A stretch of 64,000 nucleotides of DNA, from the NCBI GenBank assembly GCA_900088475.1, contig FLMG01001487.1:59453-123452 (forward strand), read 5' to 3'. This document shows, in pieces, positions 23,441-36,100 of this stretch. The stretch is from Hyphochytrium catenoides. Taxonomy: Eukaryota; Sar; Hyphochytriomycetes; Hyphochytriales; Hyphochytriaceae. How positions within the stretch are numbered: position 1 is the stretch's first letter; each line of letters starts with the position of its first letter. The notes below the pieces were generated by a model. That model saw only the letters and a program-made list of their open reading frames with translations. It did no database searches and had not been told where the DNA came from. A program made the translations under genes and the position numbers.

Positions 23441-26400
23441 ATGGAGGTAGAGGGGATGGACGTAGAGCTAGCGAGTGAAGCGGGAAGCTCTTCGCGGTCC
23501 ATTGACTTAATGAGCTCAAAGGAGCGCAAGAAGAGTCGGCGTAAGTTCACTTCCTAAACACCTTGAATATTGGTGAGCCAAAGCTGAGCCTTGGTTGCAG
23601 GAGATGTGAAGAAGAAGTCCACCAGGGTCTGGGAAAACACAGCGCTGGACCTGACTCTGGGCCGAGATACTTTCTTTGAAACCTTAGGGCTATTAACGCT
23701 ACTGGGCTCTCTCAGGGATGACAAGCTCAAGGAAGAGTCATCTATACCACTTCAAGGCCTGACAGGATCCATGGAAAGTACTCCTACTGAGGATGGGCAG
23801 TCTCAGACTGTCGTTATCAAGGTTGTTTATTTTATCATTTCTACCCTAGGATCAGGTCAACTCACCGGCAGCTCCTTTCGCAGACGGGATGGGCACTGAA
23901 GAGAAGTTCGGTAATGAAGTCCTGGTCTCGAAGATGGTTCACGTTGAAAAGACGGTCAGTCCACAGACTGGTAGTTGTCAGGTCCAGACTGAGCACTAAT
24001 CGCTTCATGACAGGAAAGGATTTAGCACGCTGGCGTACTATCGAAGTGATAAGGCAAGTTAAAAATTCCTTTATCACCACTGAAAGTACCTAATAAGAGC
24101 CATACGCCTCGGGTACTATTGCCCATATCTAGCGTCCGGGTAGTGAGGGGTTGACGGCAGTATTTTCCAGGAGAGTCGGAAGGAAGGGGCGATAGTCTTA
24201 CGTAGCCAAGAGAGATGTCCGTCCTTTGGCCTACGTCTTATTTATATAAATACTCTTTGCAGGAAGAAACTCCGCAGAAAGTGATCAGACTTGGTCCCAC
24301 CACGCGAGTATCAACACCCGCAAGCTTGCCGAGTGATAGAGAGCACCAAGTTATACTTACCACCTTATTGGACGGGGTCGAGCGTCGATTTTGCATGGCT
24401 GCAGGTGAGAACGGTATTTTGGTCTGTTTGCGAGCGAGGGAGAAGTAGCCTCTTTAGACAATGATCGCAATGTACCAACGTCGGAGCAAAGCCACAAGAA
24501 GAAAGAGAGGTAGAGCGTAGACGAGCAACGGCTCTCCATAGCATAGCCAAGAAGAACTAGAAGCAAGTCTCAGCCGTCTTAAAGCGCTCACTTTTGGCTC
24601 CATCAGACTCTAGCCTAGAGCAACGCAATTGGGCGGCAATGATCCAGGTAACGGTTGAAGGGACTATAATGGACAAGATGAGCGGTAAGAAGATCTTTGC
24701 CGCGGGGACGATAAGGAGAGACAGTGGGAGCATAGACTAAATTCACTATTCCATAGAACCATATGCAGCCCTCTATCGGGATTCAGGGATTGGCTGCTTT
24801 GTCATTCGCTATGGCGTGCGCAAACTGAAGTCGAGGGGTGTGGTACAGACCCGAGTACTAGAGGTGAATTTTATCGAGAAGATAATCTCCGTCACCAAGA
24901 GAGGTCTCATCCTGGAGTCAGCTGGCTTTACTGACATCAAATCTGTAAGAAGCCTCACTTATTTCAAAGCTATAGCTTTACCTTCCAAATCATAGTATCT
25001 TCCCTTTGGCAATCGCTCCTGGCTCGTCTATGATCCTTTCGCCTGCCGGTTTTCATTGCTGGATGGCGACTCTTATATTTGGGCCATCTCGCCTCAGGTA
25101 ACTGGCAATGAGTCGCATCGAGAGGGTCATACTCTCCACTTGCGCTTTAAGGGTGGAGTCAGCAAAGTATGGACTGTTTACTTGGATTCGGCGGCCAGTA
25201 GAGATGATCTCGTGCAGTTACTTGAGGAGATCATCGAGGACAAGGTCACACCTAAGACTTTGAAAGTTAGACACAGTGAACTCTCGCTTAAGAAGGTATG
25301 GAAAGTAGTAGGATAGTAACCCCGTCACAAGGTTTTACCCGGGACATGAAATGCTCTTGTCTGTGTACAATCCCAAGCGTTATCTTAGAGATTCTCTAGG
25401 AGGGTAGATTGACGAGGAGAGGTTGTGAAGCTAGCTTCACAACCTTGGGGAATGGTGTCCTGCCAGAGGTCCAAGTGACTACAAAGAATGACACGATGTA
25501 TTGATGGCAGGGATATCTGGAGCGGAAGAACGTGACGGGTGAAGACCAGTTAGTGACTCCTAACGCGACGCTAAAGGGGAAGTTTTACACTCTTTTGTCG
25601 GAGCGCGCAGTGTCGTTCTTTCCAGCAGACGGCTTGGGCGCAGATACTTATCAAAGGTACTTATCAGAGGTCGTAAGGCCCTAATCTTGCTATGCCCTGC
25701 GCTCCTTGTCACCCCGCTGACAACTTCGGTGAAACATTCTAGGCCTTGGTTTGTCGTGGGTTTGGGGGGCCTGGAAATTAGCCACGATGTATTGACCAAT
25801 ATCCTTACGTTTGGAAAAGTCTCCTTCGTCACGAATGGACCACAAGAGTGCAGTGATTGGTTCAAGGCCTTGCAGGAGGTAGTGCACACAACAGTTTGAG
25901 GCGTTTCCTGACGCCCTTATTGATCTCAAGCTCTTCCAACCGTTTGGACACATTTACTGTAGGCAGCAACTCTCCCTGCTGAGGTCATTGAAAAAGAGCT
26001 CAAGCACAGGGGCCGACTAAGAGTACTATACCAAAGAGTAGTCAAGAGGCTACGGCGACTGATGTATGCTAGAGTTACTCCTAAGGTGGGTAACCCGTTC
26101 CTCCCAGTTACGGCCTTGTCTTCAAGGTTGTTTACTCTTTCTGTTCGTTCGGCCTCTGGCACCCCGACGCTTACGGCGTACTAGGCGGGACTGCCGGTAA
26201 ATGATGATCAGAAGGTTATTGTTATGCTTCAGCGATTATGGACAGCGGTCTTTCCTGGTAAGTGTGTTGGGTCAATGATCTTATCATATAGCTTTGAGTA
26301 TCCTTCTCCAGGCATATGTAGGCTTGCACTTCTGCCTTCCCTGCTTTATACCCTAACCCCGGGTCTTGCAGGCGTAGCTTGGGAAGGTCTTGATAGCCCC

Positions 26401-27922
26401 AAATGGCAGGAAATAGGGTTTCAAAGGTCAGTGATCTCTCTCCGGTGTACCGCGTCAAGCATGTGCCATCCATCAGTAGTTTCTCGTATCCATTATCCTT
26501 TTGTTCTCCTCCAAGAAGACTAGCCTTTCTGTCTCTACTCTTCACTGAAACTTTGTCATGGAAACAGGGGTGGGCCCAAGTCTGACCTCCGAGCGAGTGG
26601 ACTGCTAGGACTTCATTGTCTCGTCTACTTTGTTGAGCACTATCGGGTAGAGGTAGGGCCCAATAACCTTTAAATTGGTGAAGAAACGACCAAAGAGGGA
26701 GCGTAGAGGAAAGAGATAGGGGTCTCTTGGGATAAGGAAAGCCAGCGGAAGAGTTTAAGAGTGAGAGGGAAATTGACCACGAGCAGTTTCGAAAGAGCGC
26801 CAGAACGGTATTGGGACCTAGAAGGCCTCCGCAGCATGAACTGATGAAGTTTTCATAGTTCTTGCGCATGATGGAGGGGCAGATGCATACTCAAGGCGAC
26901 GTGAAGGTAATGGGATACCCTGTTTGCGTGGCTGGAATCAACGTCGTCGCTCTCATGGTGGAGATGTTTGGCTTTGGGGATGCGGGCATCCACACAGAGG
27001 GTAAGTAGGTGTCCCTGTTTCTCTGTTGGAATGTGGTTCTAAGCGGCATTCGTGCATAGTTGCTGCCTTCCCAACTACCTCTAGTTTCTCCATCCACTCA
27101 TCTAACGGTCTTTGCTCCGTCCGTCGAAGCTTTACCTCTCTGTTGATGATCCCATCACAAATCTTCAGCGGCGTCTGCGCCCTAGCCGTTGCGATTGTTT
27201 ATGTGCCAACATGTGCTCTTTCCCACTCCCATAAAGGTTGGTCGAAGACGTCCACGCAGTGCTTTGTAGCCTTAGTATGCGATGAGGCGCAGAAAGTTCT
27301 CGCCAGAAAGAATGATGCCTCGGTATGAGCTTTGCGCCCGACTTGCGTAGCCTCTTCTCACCTAACGAGTTACCTCCTAAATATGGTAGGCTGAAGCGAA
27401 CAGCTTGAAGTCTAAGGATAACGCAGACATGAAGACGAGCGAACTAGTGAATGACACGGGAATTTATGTGTTTGAAGAGCTCTTTGGCATCTTTATGCCG
27501 CTCCTTGATCGTTTGTTTGTGGAAATGGGCGCGGTACGGATTGACAATCTGCCTGTTACGGGGTCTTTGCTATCACCATCTGTTCTTTTTCTTTCTTTAG
27601 GCTGCTTCTAATCAGGTGTAGTCCTGACTGCGTCGTGCTGGCTCTTGCTTTGCTTCTACTAATCTTGTTAGATCCTTCTCTATCTCCCTCGGCTTCTCCT
27701 TTCGCGGATGAAACCTCTTCCTCATGCTGGTGTTCTTCGGTGTAGGGGTATATGGAATTCGGTCAGGTGCTGCTAGCTCTACGACGACAAATTACTTCTA
27801 TTTTGGCACGACAGCCACAGAGCCTAGAGCAAGTCAGGATTATGGCAAGAGAACCTGCAACCGACATCTTAGTGTCGCCACTGTTCGTGTCAGAGAATGC
27901 CCCAGTCCATGTGAGAGGCTAA
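23441..27922 (+). CDS. PH- and ELMO-domain protein (multi-exon)
   Basis: ELMO/CED-12-domain proteins act with small GTPases (Rac guanine-nucleotide exchange in animals and amoebae, ARL2 GAP activity in ELMOD proteins). Exon 1 starts at 23441 (MEVEGMDVELASEAG) and splices RR to DVKKKSTRVWEN in frame. Middle exons at 24.76-25.3 kb (CFVIRYGVRKLKSRG, LPFGNRSWLVYDP, HLRFKGGVSKVWTVYLDSA) look like a PH/GRAM-type fold. A clear PH domain follows at 25.5-25.9 kb: GYLERKNVTG, TLKGKFYTLLSERAVSFFP, then CSDWFKALQEV. The ELMO domain spans 26.2-27.5 kb: LQRLWTAVFPG, WEGLDSPKWQEIGFQ, SGLLGLHCLVYFVEHY, YPVCVAGINVVALM and YVFEELFGIFMPLLDRLFVEM. The last exon encodes GYMEFGQVLLALRRQI and ends PVHVRG with stop 27920-27922. 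It is tail-to-tail with the RS gene. Several mid-gene exon limits are inferred. Confidence 0.8.
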
Positions 27923-28425
27923 TCTCGGCTAGCCAGGACCATCTTCTCCTGCCTGCCGAGGAACATTTTTAGTAGATGGTTAGAATAGGACTAATTTATT
28001 GCCCACCAGCATGTTCACTCTCCTCGGATCCCGTGCTATCTCTCTCATCCTTTCTATCCATGTGATGTCCAATTTCAACTCTGGCTTAGTCTACCGCAAG
28101 GCAAATAGCGCTTCTAGAAGCAAACAGGCAAGATCATTTATCAGCTGCATGGCTTCTTGCTAAAGGGAGATTTATAGAACGGCCGTAGACGTGAGAGGGC
28201 TCTCAGATGGCCTATCACTTATACGTTTTGTTTGACCACAGCCTGAGGAGAGAAACGGAGTATTCCCCTGCCAACGACGGCGAACAGTGTATGGATGAAG
28301 AAGGAGCTAAGAACGTTGAAGAATCAAACTGACCGTTCTCTTCCAACCCCACAACAAGATAATTTCTATTTTACATTAGTCAGTGATGGCTCGGCAAATT
28401 GAGCAACATCCTCTCTCTCTCTCTC
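27923..28425. other. Convergent intergenic region
   Basis: Lies between the 3' ends of the ELMO gene (+) and the RS-rich gene (-) and should hold both 3' UTRs. No gene seen. Confidence 0.55.
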
Positions 28426-29484
28426 TCAATCCTTCTCCCGAGCGAGAACCTCCAAGAGTCTCTCTCCATTATTCCTTTCTCTCTCTTCAGCAGCAGACAC
28501 CTCATTCCTTCCGACCCAACCGCGATATTGCCCTCCACCCGTTCTATCAGCTACGTAACCTGTGGAGAGTGGCTGAAGAAAGCCTAACATTGAGGAGCCC
28601 AACAGAAAAGGCACAGGTGTGCGTCCGTCCTTCGCCTTCGAAGGCGGACGACCAGCTTTCCGAGGAGTGGACGAAGGAGACACAGAGGATGACGAAGGCG
28701 AAGAGGAAGACGAAGAAGAGGATTCTTTTCTGTGCTTCCTCTTTCCTGTCTTTTTCCGGTCTTTCTTCCTCGTTTCCTTATCCTTCTTTCGTCTCTCCTT
28801 CTTGCGGCGTTTTGACCGGCGCTCTCCTTTCTCTTCACGTCCATTCTCTGAGCACGGAGATCTGCCAACGGTTGCTCTAGTCTCAGGGCTCGGACTCCGC
28901 CTCCTGCTCCTGATTTTGCTCCTTGTCTTACTTCTGCTCCTCTTACTCTCTCTGCTGCTGCTCCTGCTCCTACTTCTGCTTTTACCTCTGTGCCTGCCCC
29001 TACTTCTGCTCCTACTTCTGCTTCTAGTCCCACCACTCCTGCTTCTACTCTCGCTTCGGACGTGCCTTGGCTCTCTCTGCCTGCTCGATCCGCAAGAGGG
29101 GCTCCTGCGCCGACTTATCGATATTGATCAGCGGAGCATTAAGGGTTACAAAGGAGAGAAACAAGAATAAAAGCAACACTCTAAGGAGAAATTATAAACA
29201 CTTCAGATTTTTGAGGTAGATAGTGCAGTGACGCAGGGCCCAACGGGAAGAGTTAGAAGCCTTTCTTTGGGAACAGAAGAACAAACATCACTACCGCCCG
29301 CGTCAGCACGGTACCTTATGGAGAGATAGACCGTCAAGGAGACTGATCGTGCAAGATGGTGAAGAAAGTACCTGAAGGAAGCTGCTCTCTCGCGGCGATC
29401 TGCAATCTCTACCCGTCTACCTCTTGACCGCTCACTACTACCTTGGCCTCGAGGGCTGCCATAACTGCGGTCCCTTTCTCCCAT
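28426..29484 (-). CDS. RS-domain (arginine/serine-rich) nuclear protein
   Basis: Two exons, 29372-29484 and 28426-29104, joined by a GT-AG intron (29105-29371) that keeps the frame: ASF-R-SPSCGSS. The product is about 263 residues. It opens MGERDRSYGSPRGQGSSERS, then has long RS dipeptide runs (TRSRSRSRSRGRHRGKSRSR), then a lysine/arginine block (KGERRSKRRKKERRKKDKET), then a polyserine/proline run, and ends in a less biased tail (ERNNGERLLEVLAREKD). This composition is typical of splicing regulators and RNA-processing scaffolds that gather in nuclear speckles and are phosphorylated by SR-protein kinases. No RNA-recognition motif is visible, so it is an SR-related protein, not a classical SR protein. 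The opposite strand reads as long leucine-rich frames, which are shadows. Confidence 0.75.
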
Positions 29485-30172
29485 CTTTAGCCTAGCTCAT
29501 ACTCAACCCCACTTGGCCTCGGATGGAGGAGCGATGATGGTATGGCGGAAGGTAACCAGGCGAGCAGAGAGCGCATACGTCGTCACACAGTCCCTGCAAG
29601 GACCGCGGCAAGTAGGGGCAAAGCTTGCAAGTAGAGTTATCTGCAGAAAGCTCTGAAAGTGAGAGCGCATCAGGTGTCTGATGGTGCGTTCCCCTCCCCA
29701 GAATAAATAACAGACTTCATAAACTTTTGAAACACCCGCGAATCTATAGGGTTTCCAGGCCCAGGCCTTAAGGCGACATTCTCTAGCCAGTTCACACCTT
29801 GTTGCTCCATTACTCACATTTTTTTCTTTGTGGAATTCTTATAAGTTTGTATACCGCGTCAATTTCTGGTCAGGCTTTCATTGACAGAGTGAGCTGCTGA
29901 TCTTTGAGGACGGCTCAAGGTCCAAGGGCCCAACATAGCGAGGACAGGTAGCAGGTCGGTGCATGGGACAGGGGAGGAGGGCCCAGCGATGGGCACTGGG
30001 GCGCCAGACAGAGCTTATGAGTGCATTGTGGAAGTTCATTTATCGCTGCAGCCAGCAGCAGTGGTAAAGACGGAGACGACAGAGAGAGAGAGGCCTCCGG
30101 TCGCTCGCTTGCTTATCAACCTAGCTCTCTTTCTTCTTCTCTACTTTTCCCCTGCAACTACGAGCTCAACCT
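29485..30172. other. Intergenic, with an uncertain minus-strand frame
   Basis: A 104-codon minus frame at 29503-29817 ends only 18 bases before the RS gene start. It has no motif and leaves no room for a terminator, so it is more likely RS-gene 5' leader. The remainder holds the 3' flank of the CBP80 gene. Confidence 0.4.
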
Positions 30173-33100
30173 CTAGAAGAAGCCTGCTTCTACCATTCTG
30201 AAGCAATTCAGAATCTCTCCATCTACCTCGTCGGTGAACACCCGTTTGTTCAGCTCCGAGCTTAACCTAGAAAGCGATCTCGAATACTGAAAGGGCACGA
30301 AAGGAGGTGATTTGTGGGATAAGAGAGCGGAGTGCAGAGCAAAGCCGTAAGTATTGGTAGATATACAAGAAGAGGAAGGAGGCCAAAGGCGAGGTTTACA
30401 CAATAGGCTGTTGACTCTCAATGAAAGTTCCAGGGACTATACCTTTCTTAAAAAGCCGACGAAGCGACTCAGGGTGGCGATGTACCAATTATCCTCCGGG
30501 CTGACTCCATCGGCCTTGCAGTTCTCGAGGTGCTCGGTCATAATGCGGACAAAACCCTGACAAAATCGAGTGGACGCTCCTTAGGCCGCTATCCTCGCTT
30601 TACTTTTAACCCTCCAGCTTCCCTACGACTCTCACAGACCTCTTCACCATGCCCTGTAACCCATATCTTCCATCAAACCCATCCGGGGCGAGGTAGCACT
30701 CATCTTACTCTCACTCCTTCACGGATTCAGTCGTTTAGGCTAAGCGACGCAAAAAAGTAACCTGACTGCAAAAATGGAAATCTCCATCAATCACCCTGAC
30801 TTACCTCGCAGATGCCCACAAGTGCCCTATCATAGTCTTCTTGATGGCCTGAGAATTTCGTTCTTAGACCTCCGTTCTCATCTTGAGGCAGACAAACACT
30901 CGAGCCATTATTGCAACCAAGCAAGGCGAGCGGAAGAACGAATAAGGACAGGGAGATAGAAATGGGAAGAGACAAACCGCAGCTGATCCATAGTGATTTG
31001 AAGGCTAGAATTACCTTCTTTCTCAGCTTCGGCTGGGACCAGTTCATCGACAAGCTTCGCTTGCTCAGGCTGACCCTTGCCGATGACTACGAAATGGACT
31101 CCGTGGATATTCTCCTCCGCTGTTCTTAAAGTGCAATGTAGGATTTCCCAGCAGTATGGCCTACAGGTAGGCCATTATTAAGTGCAGTAGATTTACTGGA
31201 GATAAAGACAGAGAGCATTGCCAGACAGCCTCCCATAGGCATAGACCAAGGAACGAATGATGTAAGTGAACCTGGGACACAATAACAGAAGAAGAGGAAA
31301 GATGATGCTCATGCAATAGAGTATTTTTAGTGATAAGAGAAGGATGCGGGCCGCGCGGCTAAAAAAGAGTGCGATAGGAGAGGTAGGAGTGGCAACAAAA
31401 GAATGGTCACCAACCATTGGAAGGTGTTGGCGATATTCTCTGAGAAAAGCCAACTTGCAATGGTTTGCACCCTCAGAACCTTCCTTCGCACTAAGACATC
31501 AATGGTGATGGCGACGTTCTGTCAGGCAAAGTTTGATCAGTCTAACCAGATACGACCATGAAAAGATAGCCACCACACATTAGGAACCATAGTGGTGAGA
31601 CAAACGCCAAATGTTTGAGAGCAACAGGGAGGACCATAGCAGTAGTTCTAAAGAGCGAGACCTGGGGACACGACTGCCAGACGGTCGAGATGGCCTCAAC
31701 AGCTGCCCTCTGTCCTTCCTCCCTCTCCATCAGCTGAGTCAGGCAAGGAAGATACCTGCAGTAGCCAGCCTGACGATAAGCGATTGTCCTTCATTCATTC
31801 CTTATCCTACTACTTTCAACAATCACCTCCTGAGCTGACCGTGTCTCCTGTTCCTTCTACTCTCTTTCTCTCTGATACCTCATCTTCTGACCTGTCAATC
31901 AGTAGCCTGGAATGGCTGAGAGTAGATGCCCCTGTGATCAGCAGCGCGTGAATGAGCACTTCCGTCCTTTCTCCTTCAGTGCCAGGAGCAGACGAAAGAA
32001 ACTCCGAAAGTTCCGATGCCGTAACACGCTCCCCTGTCTTCAAACGAAGTGGATCAACATCAACTAAGGAGAATGTAAAGTGTTGATTTGCAGACTATGA
32101 CAGGAGGACGGCAGCAAGCGGAGTGATGACCTATATAAAGAAAGACAACCATAGCCATAAACTTCGTACCTCTGAGGGCGAGATCTTCTCTTTCAACTTC
32201 TGCGCAAGCTCTCTCTTCTTGTCCATCTCTTCCTTCTGTATGTCGTCTTCTCCATCAGCTCCTGGCGTGGGCGAGTAAAACGGGCTGACGGGCTGAGAAG
32301 GAGGAGGGAGGAGTGCATGGAACTCTGGTGGTAGAAGCTTCTGGATGTGTTCATAATAGGCCAAGCGTACTGACTCCTCTAGAACGTGAGAAACGAACAA
32401 GCGCTGGGAGAGAGAGCACACAAGGAGAATGTTAGGGTCTCAATGCTTCACCTCAGCTCTTGGCCGAGACTAGAACCCAGGAGGTAGACAAAATTAGTGG
32501 ATAGCTAGCACCCGAGATGACTTAGCGCAAGAAGCTGTCGAGTCCAACGACTCCATACGCTGGGAATAACAGGCTATAGAGGGAGTTTGTTGAGCAAAGG
32601 AGGGAAGGAAGTCAGGATAGTAGCATATAGCGCAGACCCTAACCTGGGGATCATCCTCCTCCACATCCGCGCCGCAGACATCTTTCCAGTGGTCCCAGAC
32701 CCACTTCCACTCAAAATTTGACAGGAAATGGGAAAAAAGGTACGCGAAGCGGTCTCTTCCATTGGCGTCCATGTCTGCTACCTTTCTATAGAGCAGCTCG
32801 AAGATAACAGCAATAGCAGGGGAGTACAAGGAAGAGTCCTCTTTTATGGCAAAAACGACGACCGAGCACAGATAGGGGACAGGAAGAGGACTGACACAGG
32901 AAAAAAGATGATAGCGGAAAGGATGACGAGGAAGAGAGCGATGAGTAAGGAAGAGCGAGAACAGTTGTCAGTGCTGACGGGAGTCTCACTACTTAGGGGC
33001 ATTGATAAAGCATGTAAAAAGAGACGGCATTGCACGATAGAAGAGAGGATCAGATGCTTCAGTTGAGTGGAGATAAAGTATCCGCTTTAGGTCAACGACA

Positions 33101-36100
33101 AGGCGATTATGCTACAAGAGAAAGGAATTGATGAGGTACTCCTGAGATAAGGGTTGATCCGTACAGAGGCGAGTTGGAATTCCGACAATGATTGTCACTG
33201 ACCATTCTGGTAACTGCAGGAGAAGAAGGTAAATGACCTCCAATAGCAGGAACTCAGGTCGAACAGCCTCCGGTAGCTCCATTTGACGACATAACTTCAG
33301 GAGATGGAAGAGTTGGCGCGCAGCATGTTCAGGATATGGGTGAAGCGACTGCGAAGGTGAAAGGTTAGTGCCAAAGGCCATTCCACGCAAGCCTCAGGGA
33401 ATGGGTGCCTCCTTCAGCGGTGTATTAATGAGAAACGCTTCAAGATCCCGTCACAGGAGGTGGAAAGACAGGGGCAACCGTCTTTGGGTCCAGGTGAAAT
33501 TGCAGATAACAATCAAGCAAAACCTCTACTTGATAGGAGTAAAAGATAGAAGAAATAGAAGGTAGTCGAAAATAACCTGGAGCACATCCACCAGGTGAAG
33601 AGAAATCAGAGTCCTCGCAGAGGTGTCAAGGAGGCTTATCGCGGCTCCAATCTCCCCACTTTCCGAGTCGAACAGCCGTTCCAGCTTGAAAGAAGGAGGC
33701 TGCGAGGACCACAACTACAAAGATATTGTAAGAGCGCCACGTGAATGACGGGAGGAGGGGCGAGACTTCGAACAAAGAGATAATCAGGCTCACCGGAGAG
33801 TGAGCTAGTAACCAGGCAGAACACTAAATTTTGGGGATAGGCCGCCATTCTAGCGCGCGAGAAAGCAACTAGGGTCACGCAAAGCGAAGATAAGATGGAG
33901 TGCAGCAAGCGTTATAGGAAACTGTTAGTCGAAAGACGAAAGCCCAAAAAATGCCCGTTACTCGGAGTTCCTGGGCATTACCTCTTCAGGAAGCTGCAGA
34001 ACTTCTAGAGGGCGCGCATTCTCCTTGTCACCCAACCTTTCGAGCAACTCATCCGCTTCTGCAGGCCTCGGTAATCCTGGATGACTCCATGAGGCGCTTT
34101 GCACAGCTTCAAAGGTCACCCACAGAGAGGATACGAGATCCACGACCTGGACATGGTCGACATGCAAAGGTGGGTTTAGGAACAGGACAGGGCACCGAAA
34201 GACAGATCAAAGCGTGCGGGATAACTTCCGACAAAACGGCATCTGACTTCAGGGAATAGTTCTAAAGAAGCTGCCGAAGATGAATAGGAGGTAATGAATA
34301 ACGTGGTGTGCCCAACAAGAACGAGAAAGGAGTGACCCTTGAACTTATTGAAGCATCTGAAGGCCTAATCGCGGTGTCGTGAATTGCTATTGAAGAGCTC
34401 GCAAGGCTTGATAGAGTCGGCAACAAGGATTGAGGTGTATAGACGGCATATAACAAGTACCTCGTAGCTCTTCTCGTTCTGGGTGGCCCATAGCTTTGAC
34501 GCCTTCCAGCGGTTGAGACGGATTGCTCTGCCGTTTCCCGTGTTTCTACGCTCTATGAACTCCCTCAATCCGTCCACGACCTGCAAGTGCGACTGCGGAT
34601 CCGCCTTTTCAAGAGTACTTCCACCCTACATGTCCCATGAAAGAAGAGGTGCTTAGACTACGATGAAATGCAAGCACAAGGGTTCTTTGCTATGGGCAAG
34701 ACAAAGACTTGTGAGGCTTGAGCAAGAGGAAACGTTTCGTAGCCCGGTGGCACAGAGTGACAGTAGGATAGCCAGCAACCTACGGTGACAAATTTAGAGT
34801 CTTGCCATCGAAAACAGAGATTTGAGGTAAGGAAATCGGCGAAGATTGCCGGTGGCTTACAACTAGCAATGCTTCAATGATAGTCCTAGCGATGAAGTCC
34901 TGAAAGAGGGAAGAGGCTGAGGTCGCTGCTGATTCGTCTGCCAATCCTGATGCTAGACCCCTAAGCAGCTCCAAGAGATCCCCAAGAGCCACCACATGTG
35001 CTACACTGAGGTCTGTGAGGAAGAGGATCTGGTAGCTGATGTCAGCAGCAGCCAATAAGTACTCATTCTACCAGGTTACAAGTCCATCCTCCTGCAGCAG
35101 TCACTCTCATCTATCTGAAGCTTGTGCTGTTGGGTTAGCTTGTACTGATGGGTTATAAATGAACCTTGCGAGCCAATCCCATCTCCCAGTCGCCCTTCAC
35201 ACCCAAATGCTCCGACATCGTCTGGATCCAGCTACTTCCACGCACCGTGGCTCTCAGCTTGAAAAATGGGTCACCAGTTCCAGTAACGTTGAACAAGGAC
35301 GCACTTGGGTCTCTTTCCTTCCAGCTCTTCGCCGACTGTACCCCTTCCGCAAGCTGATCTTGAAGCTCCTGAACAAGGCGCTCACCTAGTTCAGGCGCTC
35401 GGTGATGCAAAAGACCAGCTAACGCCGCGATGGTGCTGCTTTTTATGCTACGGTAAAGGGAGCTGAAAGACAAGGAAACAGTTTGAGAAATGAGCCGAGC
35501 GGGGCCCATGCGTAAGATCGTGGAGAGGTGAAGAGCAGGCCGTTGTGTAAGCAAAAGAGGCAGAGGCGCAGTATGTAACAAGCTCAGCAGGATCCTGAGA
35601 GATGTCCCGAGATAGAATAGCATTTAAAGGAAAACATCTGTTCGAAGAGCATCTACTCCGTGGTCAATACGGGTAAGTGCCCTGCCGATGGATTCCAAGG
35701 CAGTAAAGTAGGATATCACAAGGCCGTCCACTCACCACTTGATGAAGATCTTCACAATGGTGTCTAACTGAGTGGGCAGGTCCTTTTCCAGAATGTCTCC
35801 AACCTTAAGGGCCTCGCCCGCCAGTGAAGNNNNNNNNNNNNNNNNNNGCCTTCTCTCCTCTATCACTGCGGGATCTTCTCTAGGCTCCTGTCTTGGTCTC
35901 TTGAATGGCTCTCCACCCTCTCTTCCTCCTGGGCCATTTCTTCTATTGTGATAGTCACCTCCTCCCCCTCCTCTCCGATCATTCCATCTCCTCGAGTCTG
36001 GGTGGCCGCCGTAACCACCTCCGCCTCCCCTATCATAGCGCCCGAAGTCCCTTCTCGGAGGCCTCTGATAGCCTCCTCCGCCTCCGTAGAAGTCGCTCAT
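30173..36100 (-). CDS. NCBP1: Nuclear cap-binding protein subunit 1 (CBP80), multi-exon
   Basis: CBP80 is the large MIF4G-repeat subunit of the nuclear cap-binding complex, which holds capped Pol II transcripts for splicing, export and decay. Exon 1 (35736-36100) has a glycine/arginine-rich start (FYGGGGGYQRPPRRDFGRYD), an acidic/basic linker, then LAGEALKVGDILEKDLPTQL, matching the first MIF4G helix. Further exons follow the family order: KSSTIAALAGLLHHRAPELG (about 35.4 kb), ISYQILFLTDLSVAHVVALG (35.0 kb), FAYLFSHFLSNFEWKWVWDH (32.7 kb), VLEESVRLAYYEHIQKLLPP (32.4 kb), LKTGERVTASELSEFLSSAP (32.0 kb), AVEAISTVWQSCPQ (31.65 kb), and FVRIMTEHLENCKADG (30.5 kb). The last exon ends EILNCFRMVEAGFF with the stop at 30173. 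The RGG-like N-terminal tail is not part of human CBP80. An 18-base N run (35830-35847) lies in exon 1 and preserves frame. Confidence 0.92.
35830..35847. other. Assembly gap (18 N) in CBP80 exon 1
   Basis: Undetermined bases within the first exon. The flanking frame continues across them. Confidence 0.99.

Noticed and set aside
23441-25316. Initial idea that this region encodes the FACT subunit SSRP1/POB3
   Set aside because: The PH-like segments fit, but downstream exons clearly form an ELMO domain and there is no HMG box or acidic FACT middle domain.
26222-26869. 215-codon minus frame
   Set aside because: Antisense to ELMO-domain exons that carry conserved motifs on the plus strand.
28619-29170. 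183-codon plus frame rich in leucine, and a minus 150-codon frame rich in Ala/Glu/Gly
   Set aside because: Both are other-frame readings of the RS-repeat DNA. The RS frame splices cleanly to a start exon and has the coherent SR-type composition.
29503-29817. 104-codon minus frame with several cysteines
   Set aside because: Considered as a twin-CX9C mitochondrial protein, but the cysteine spacing does not fit, no intron model works cleanly, and it ends 18 bases before another same-strand start.
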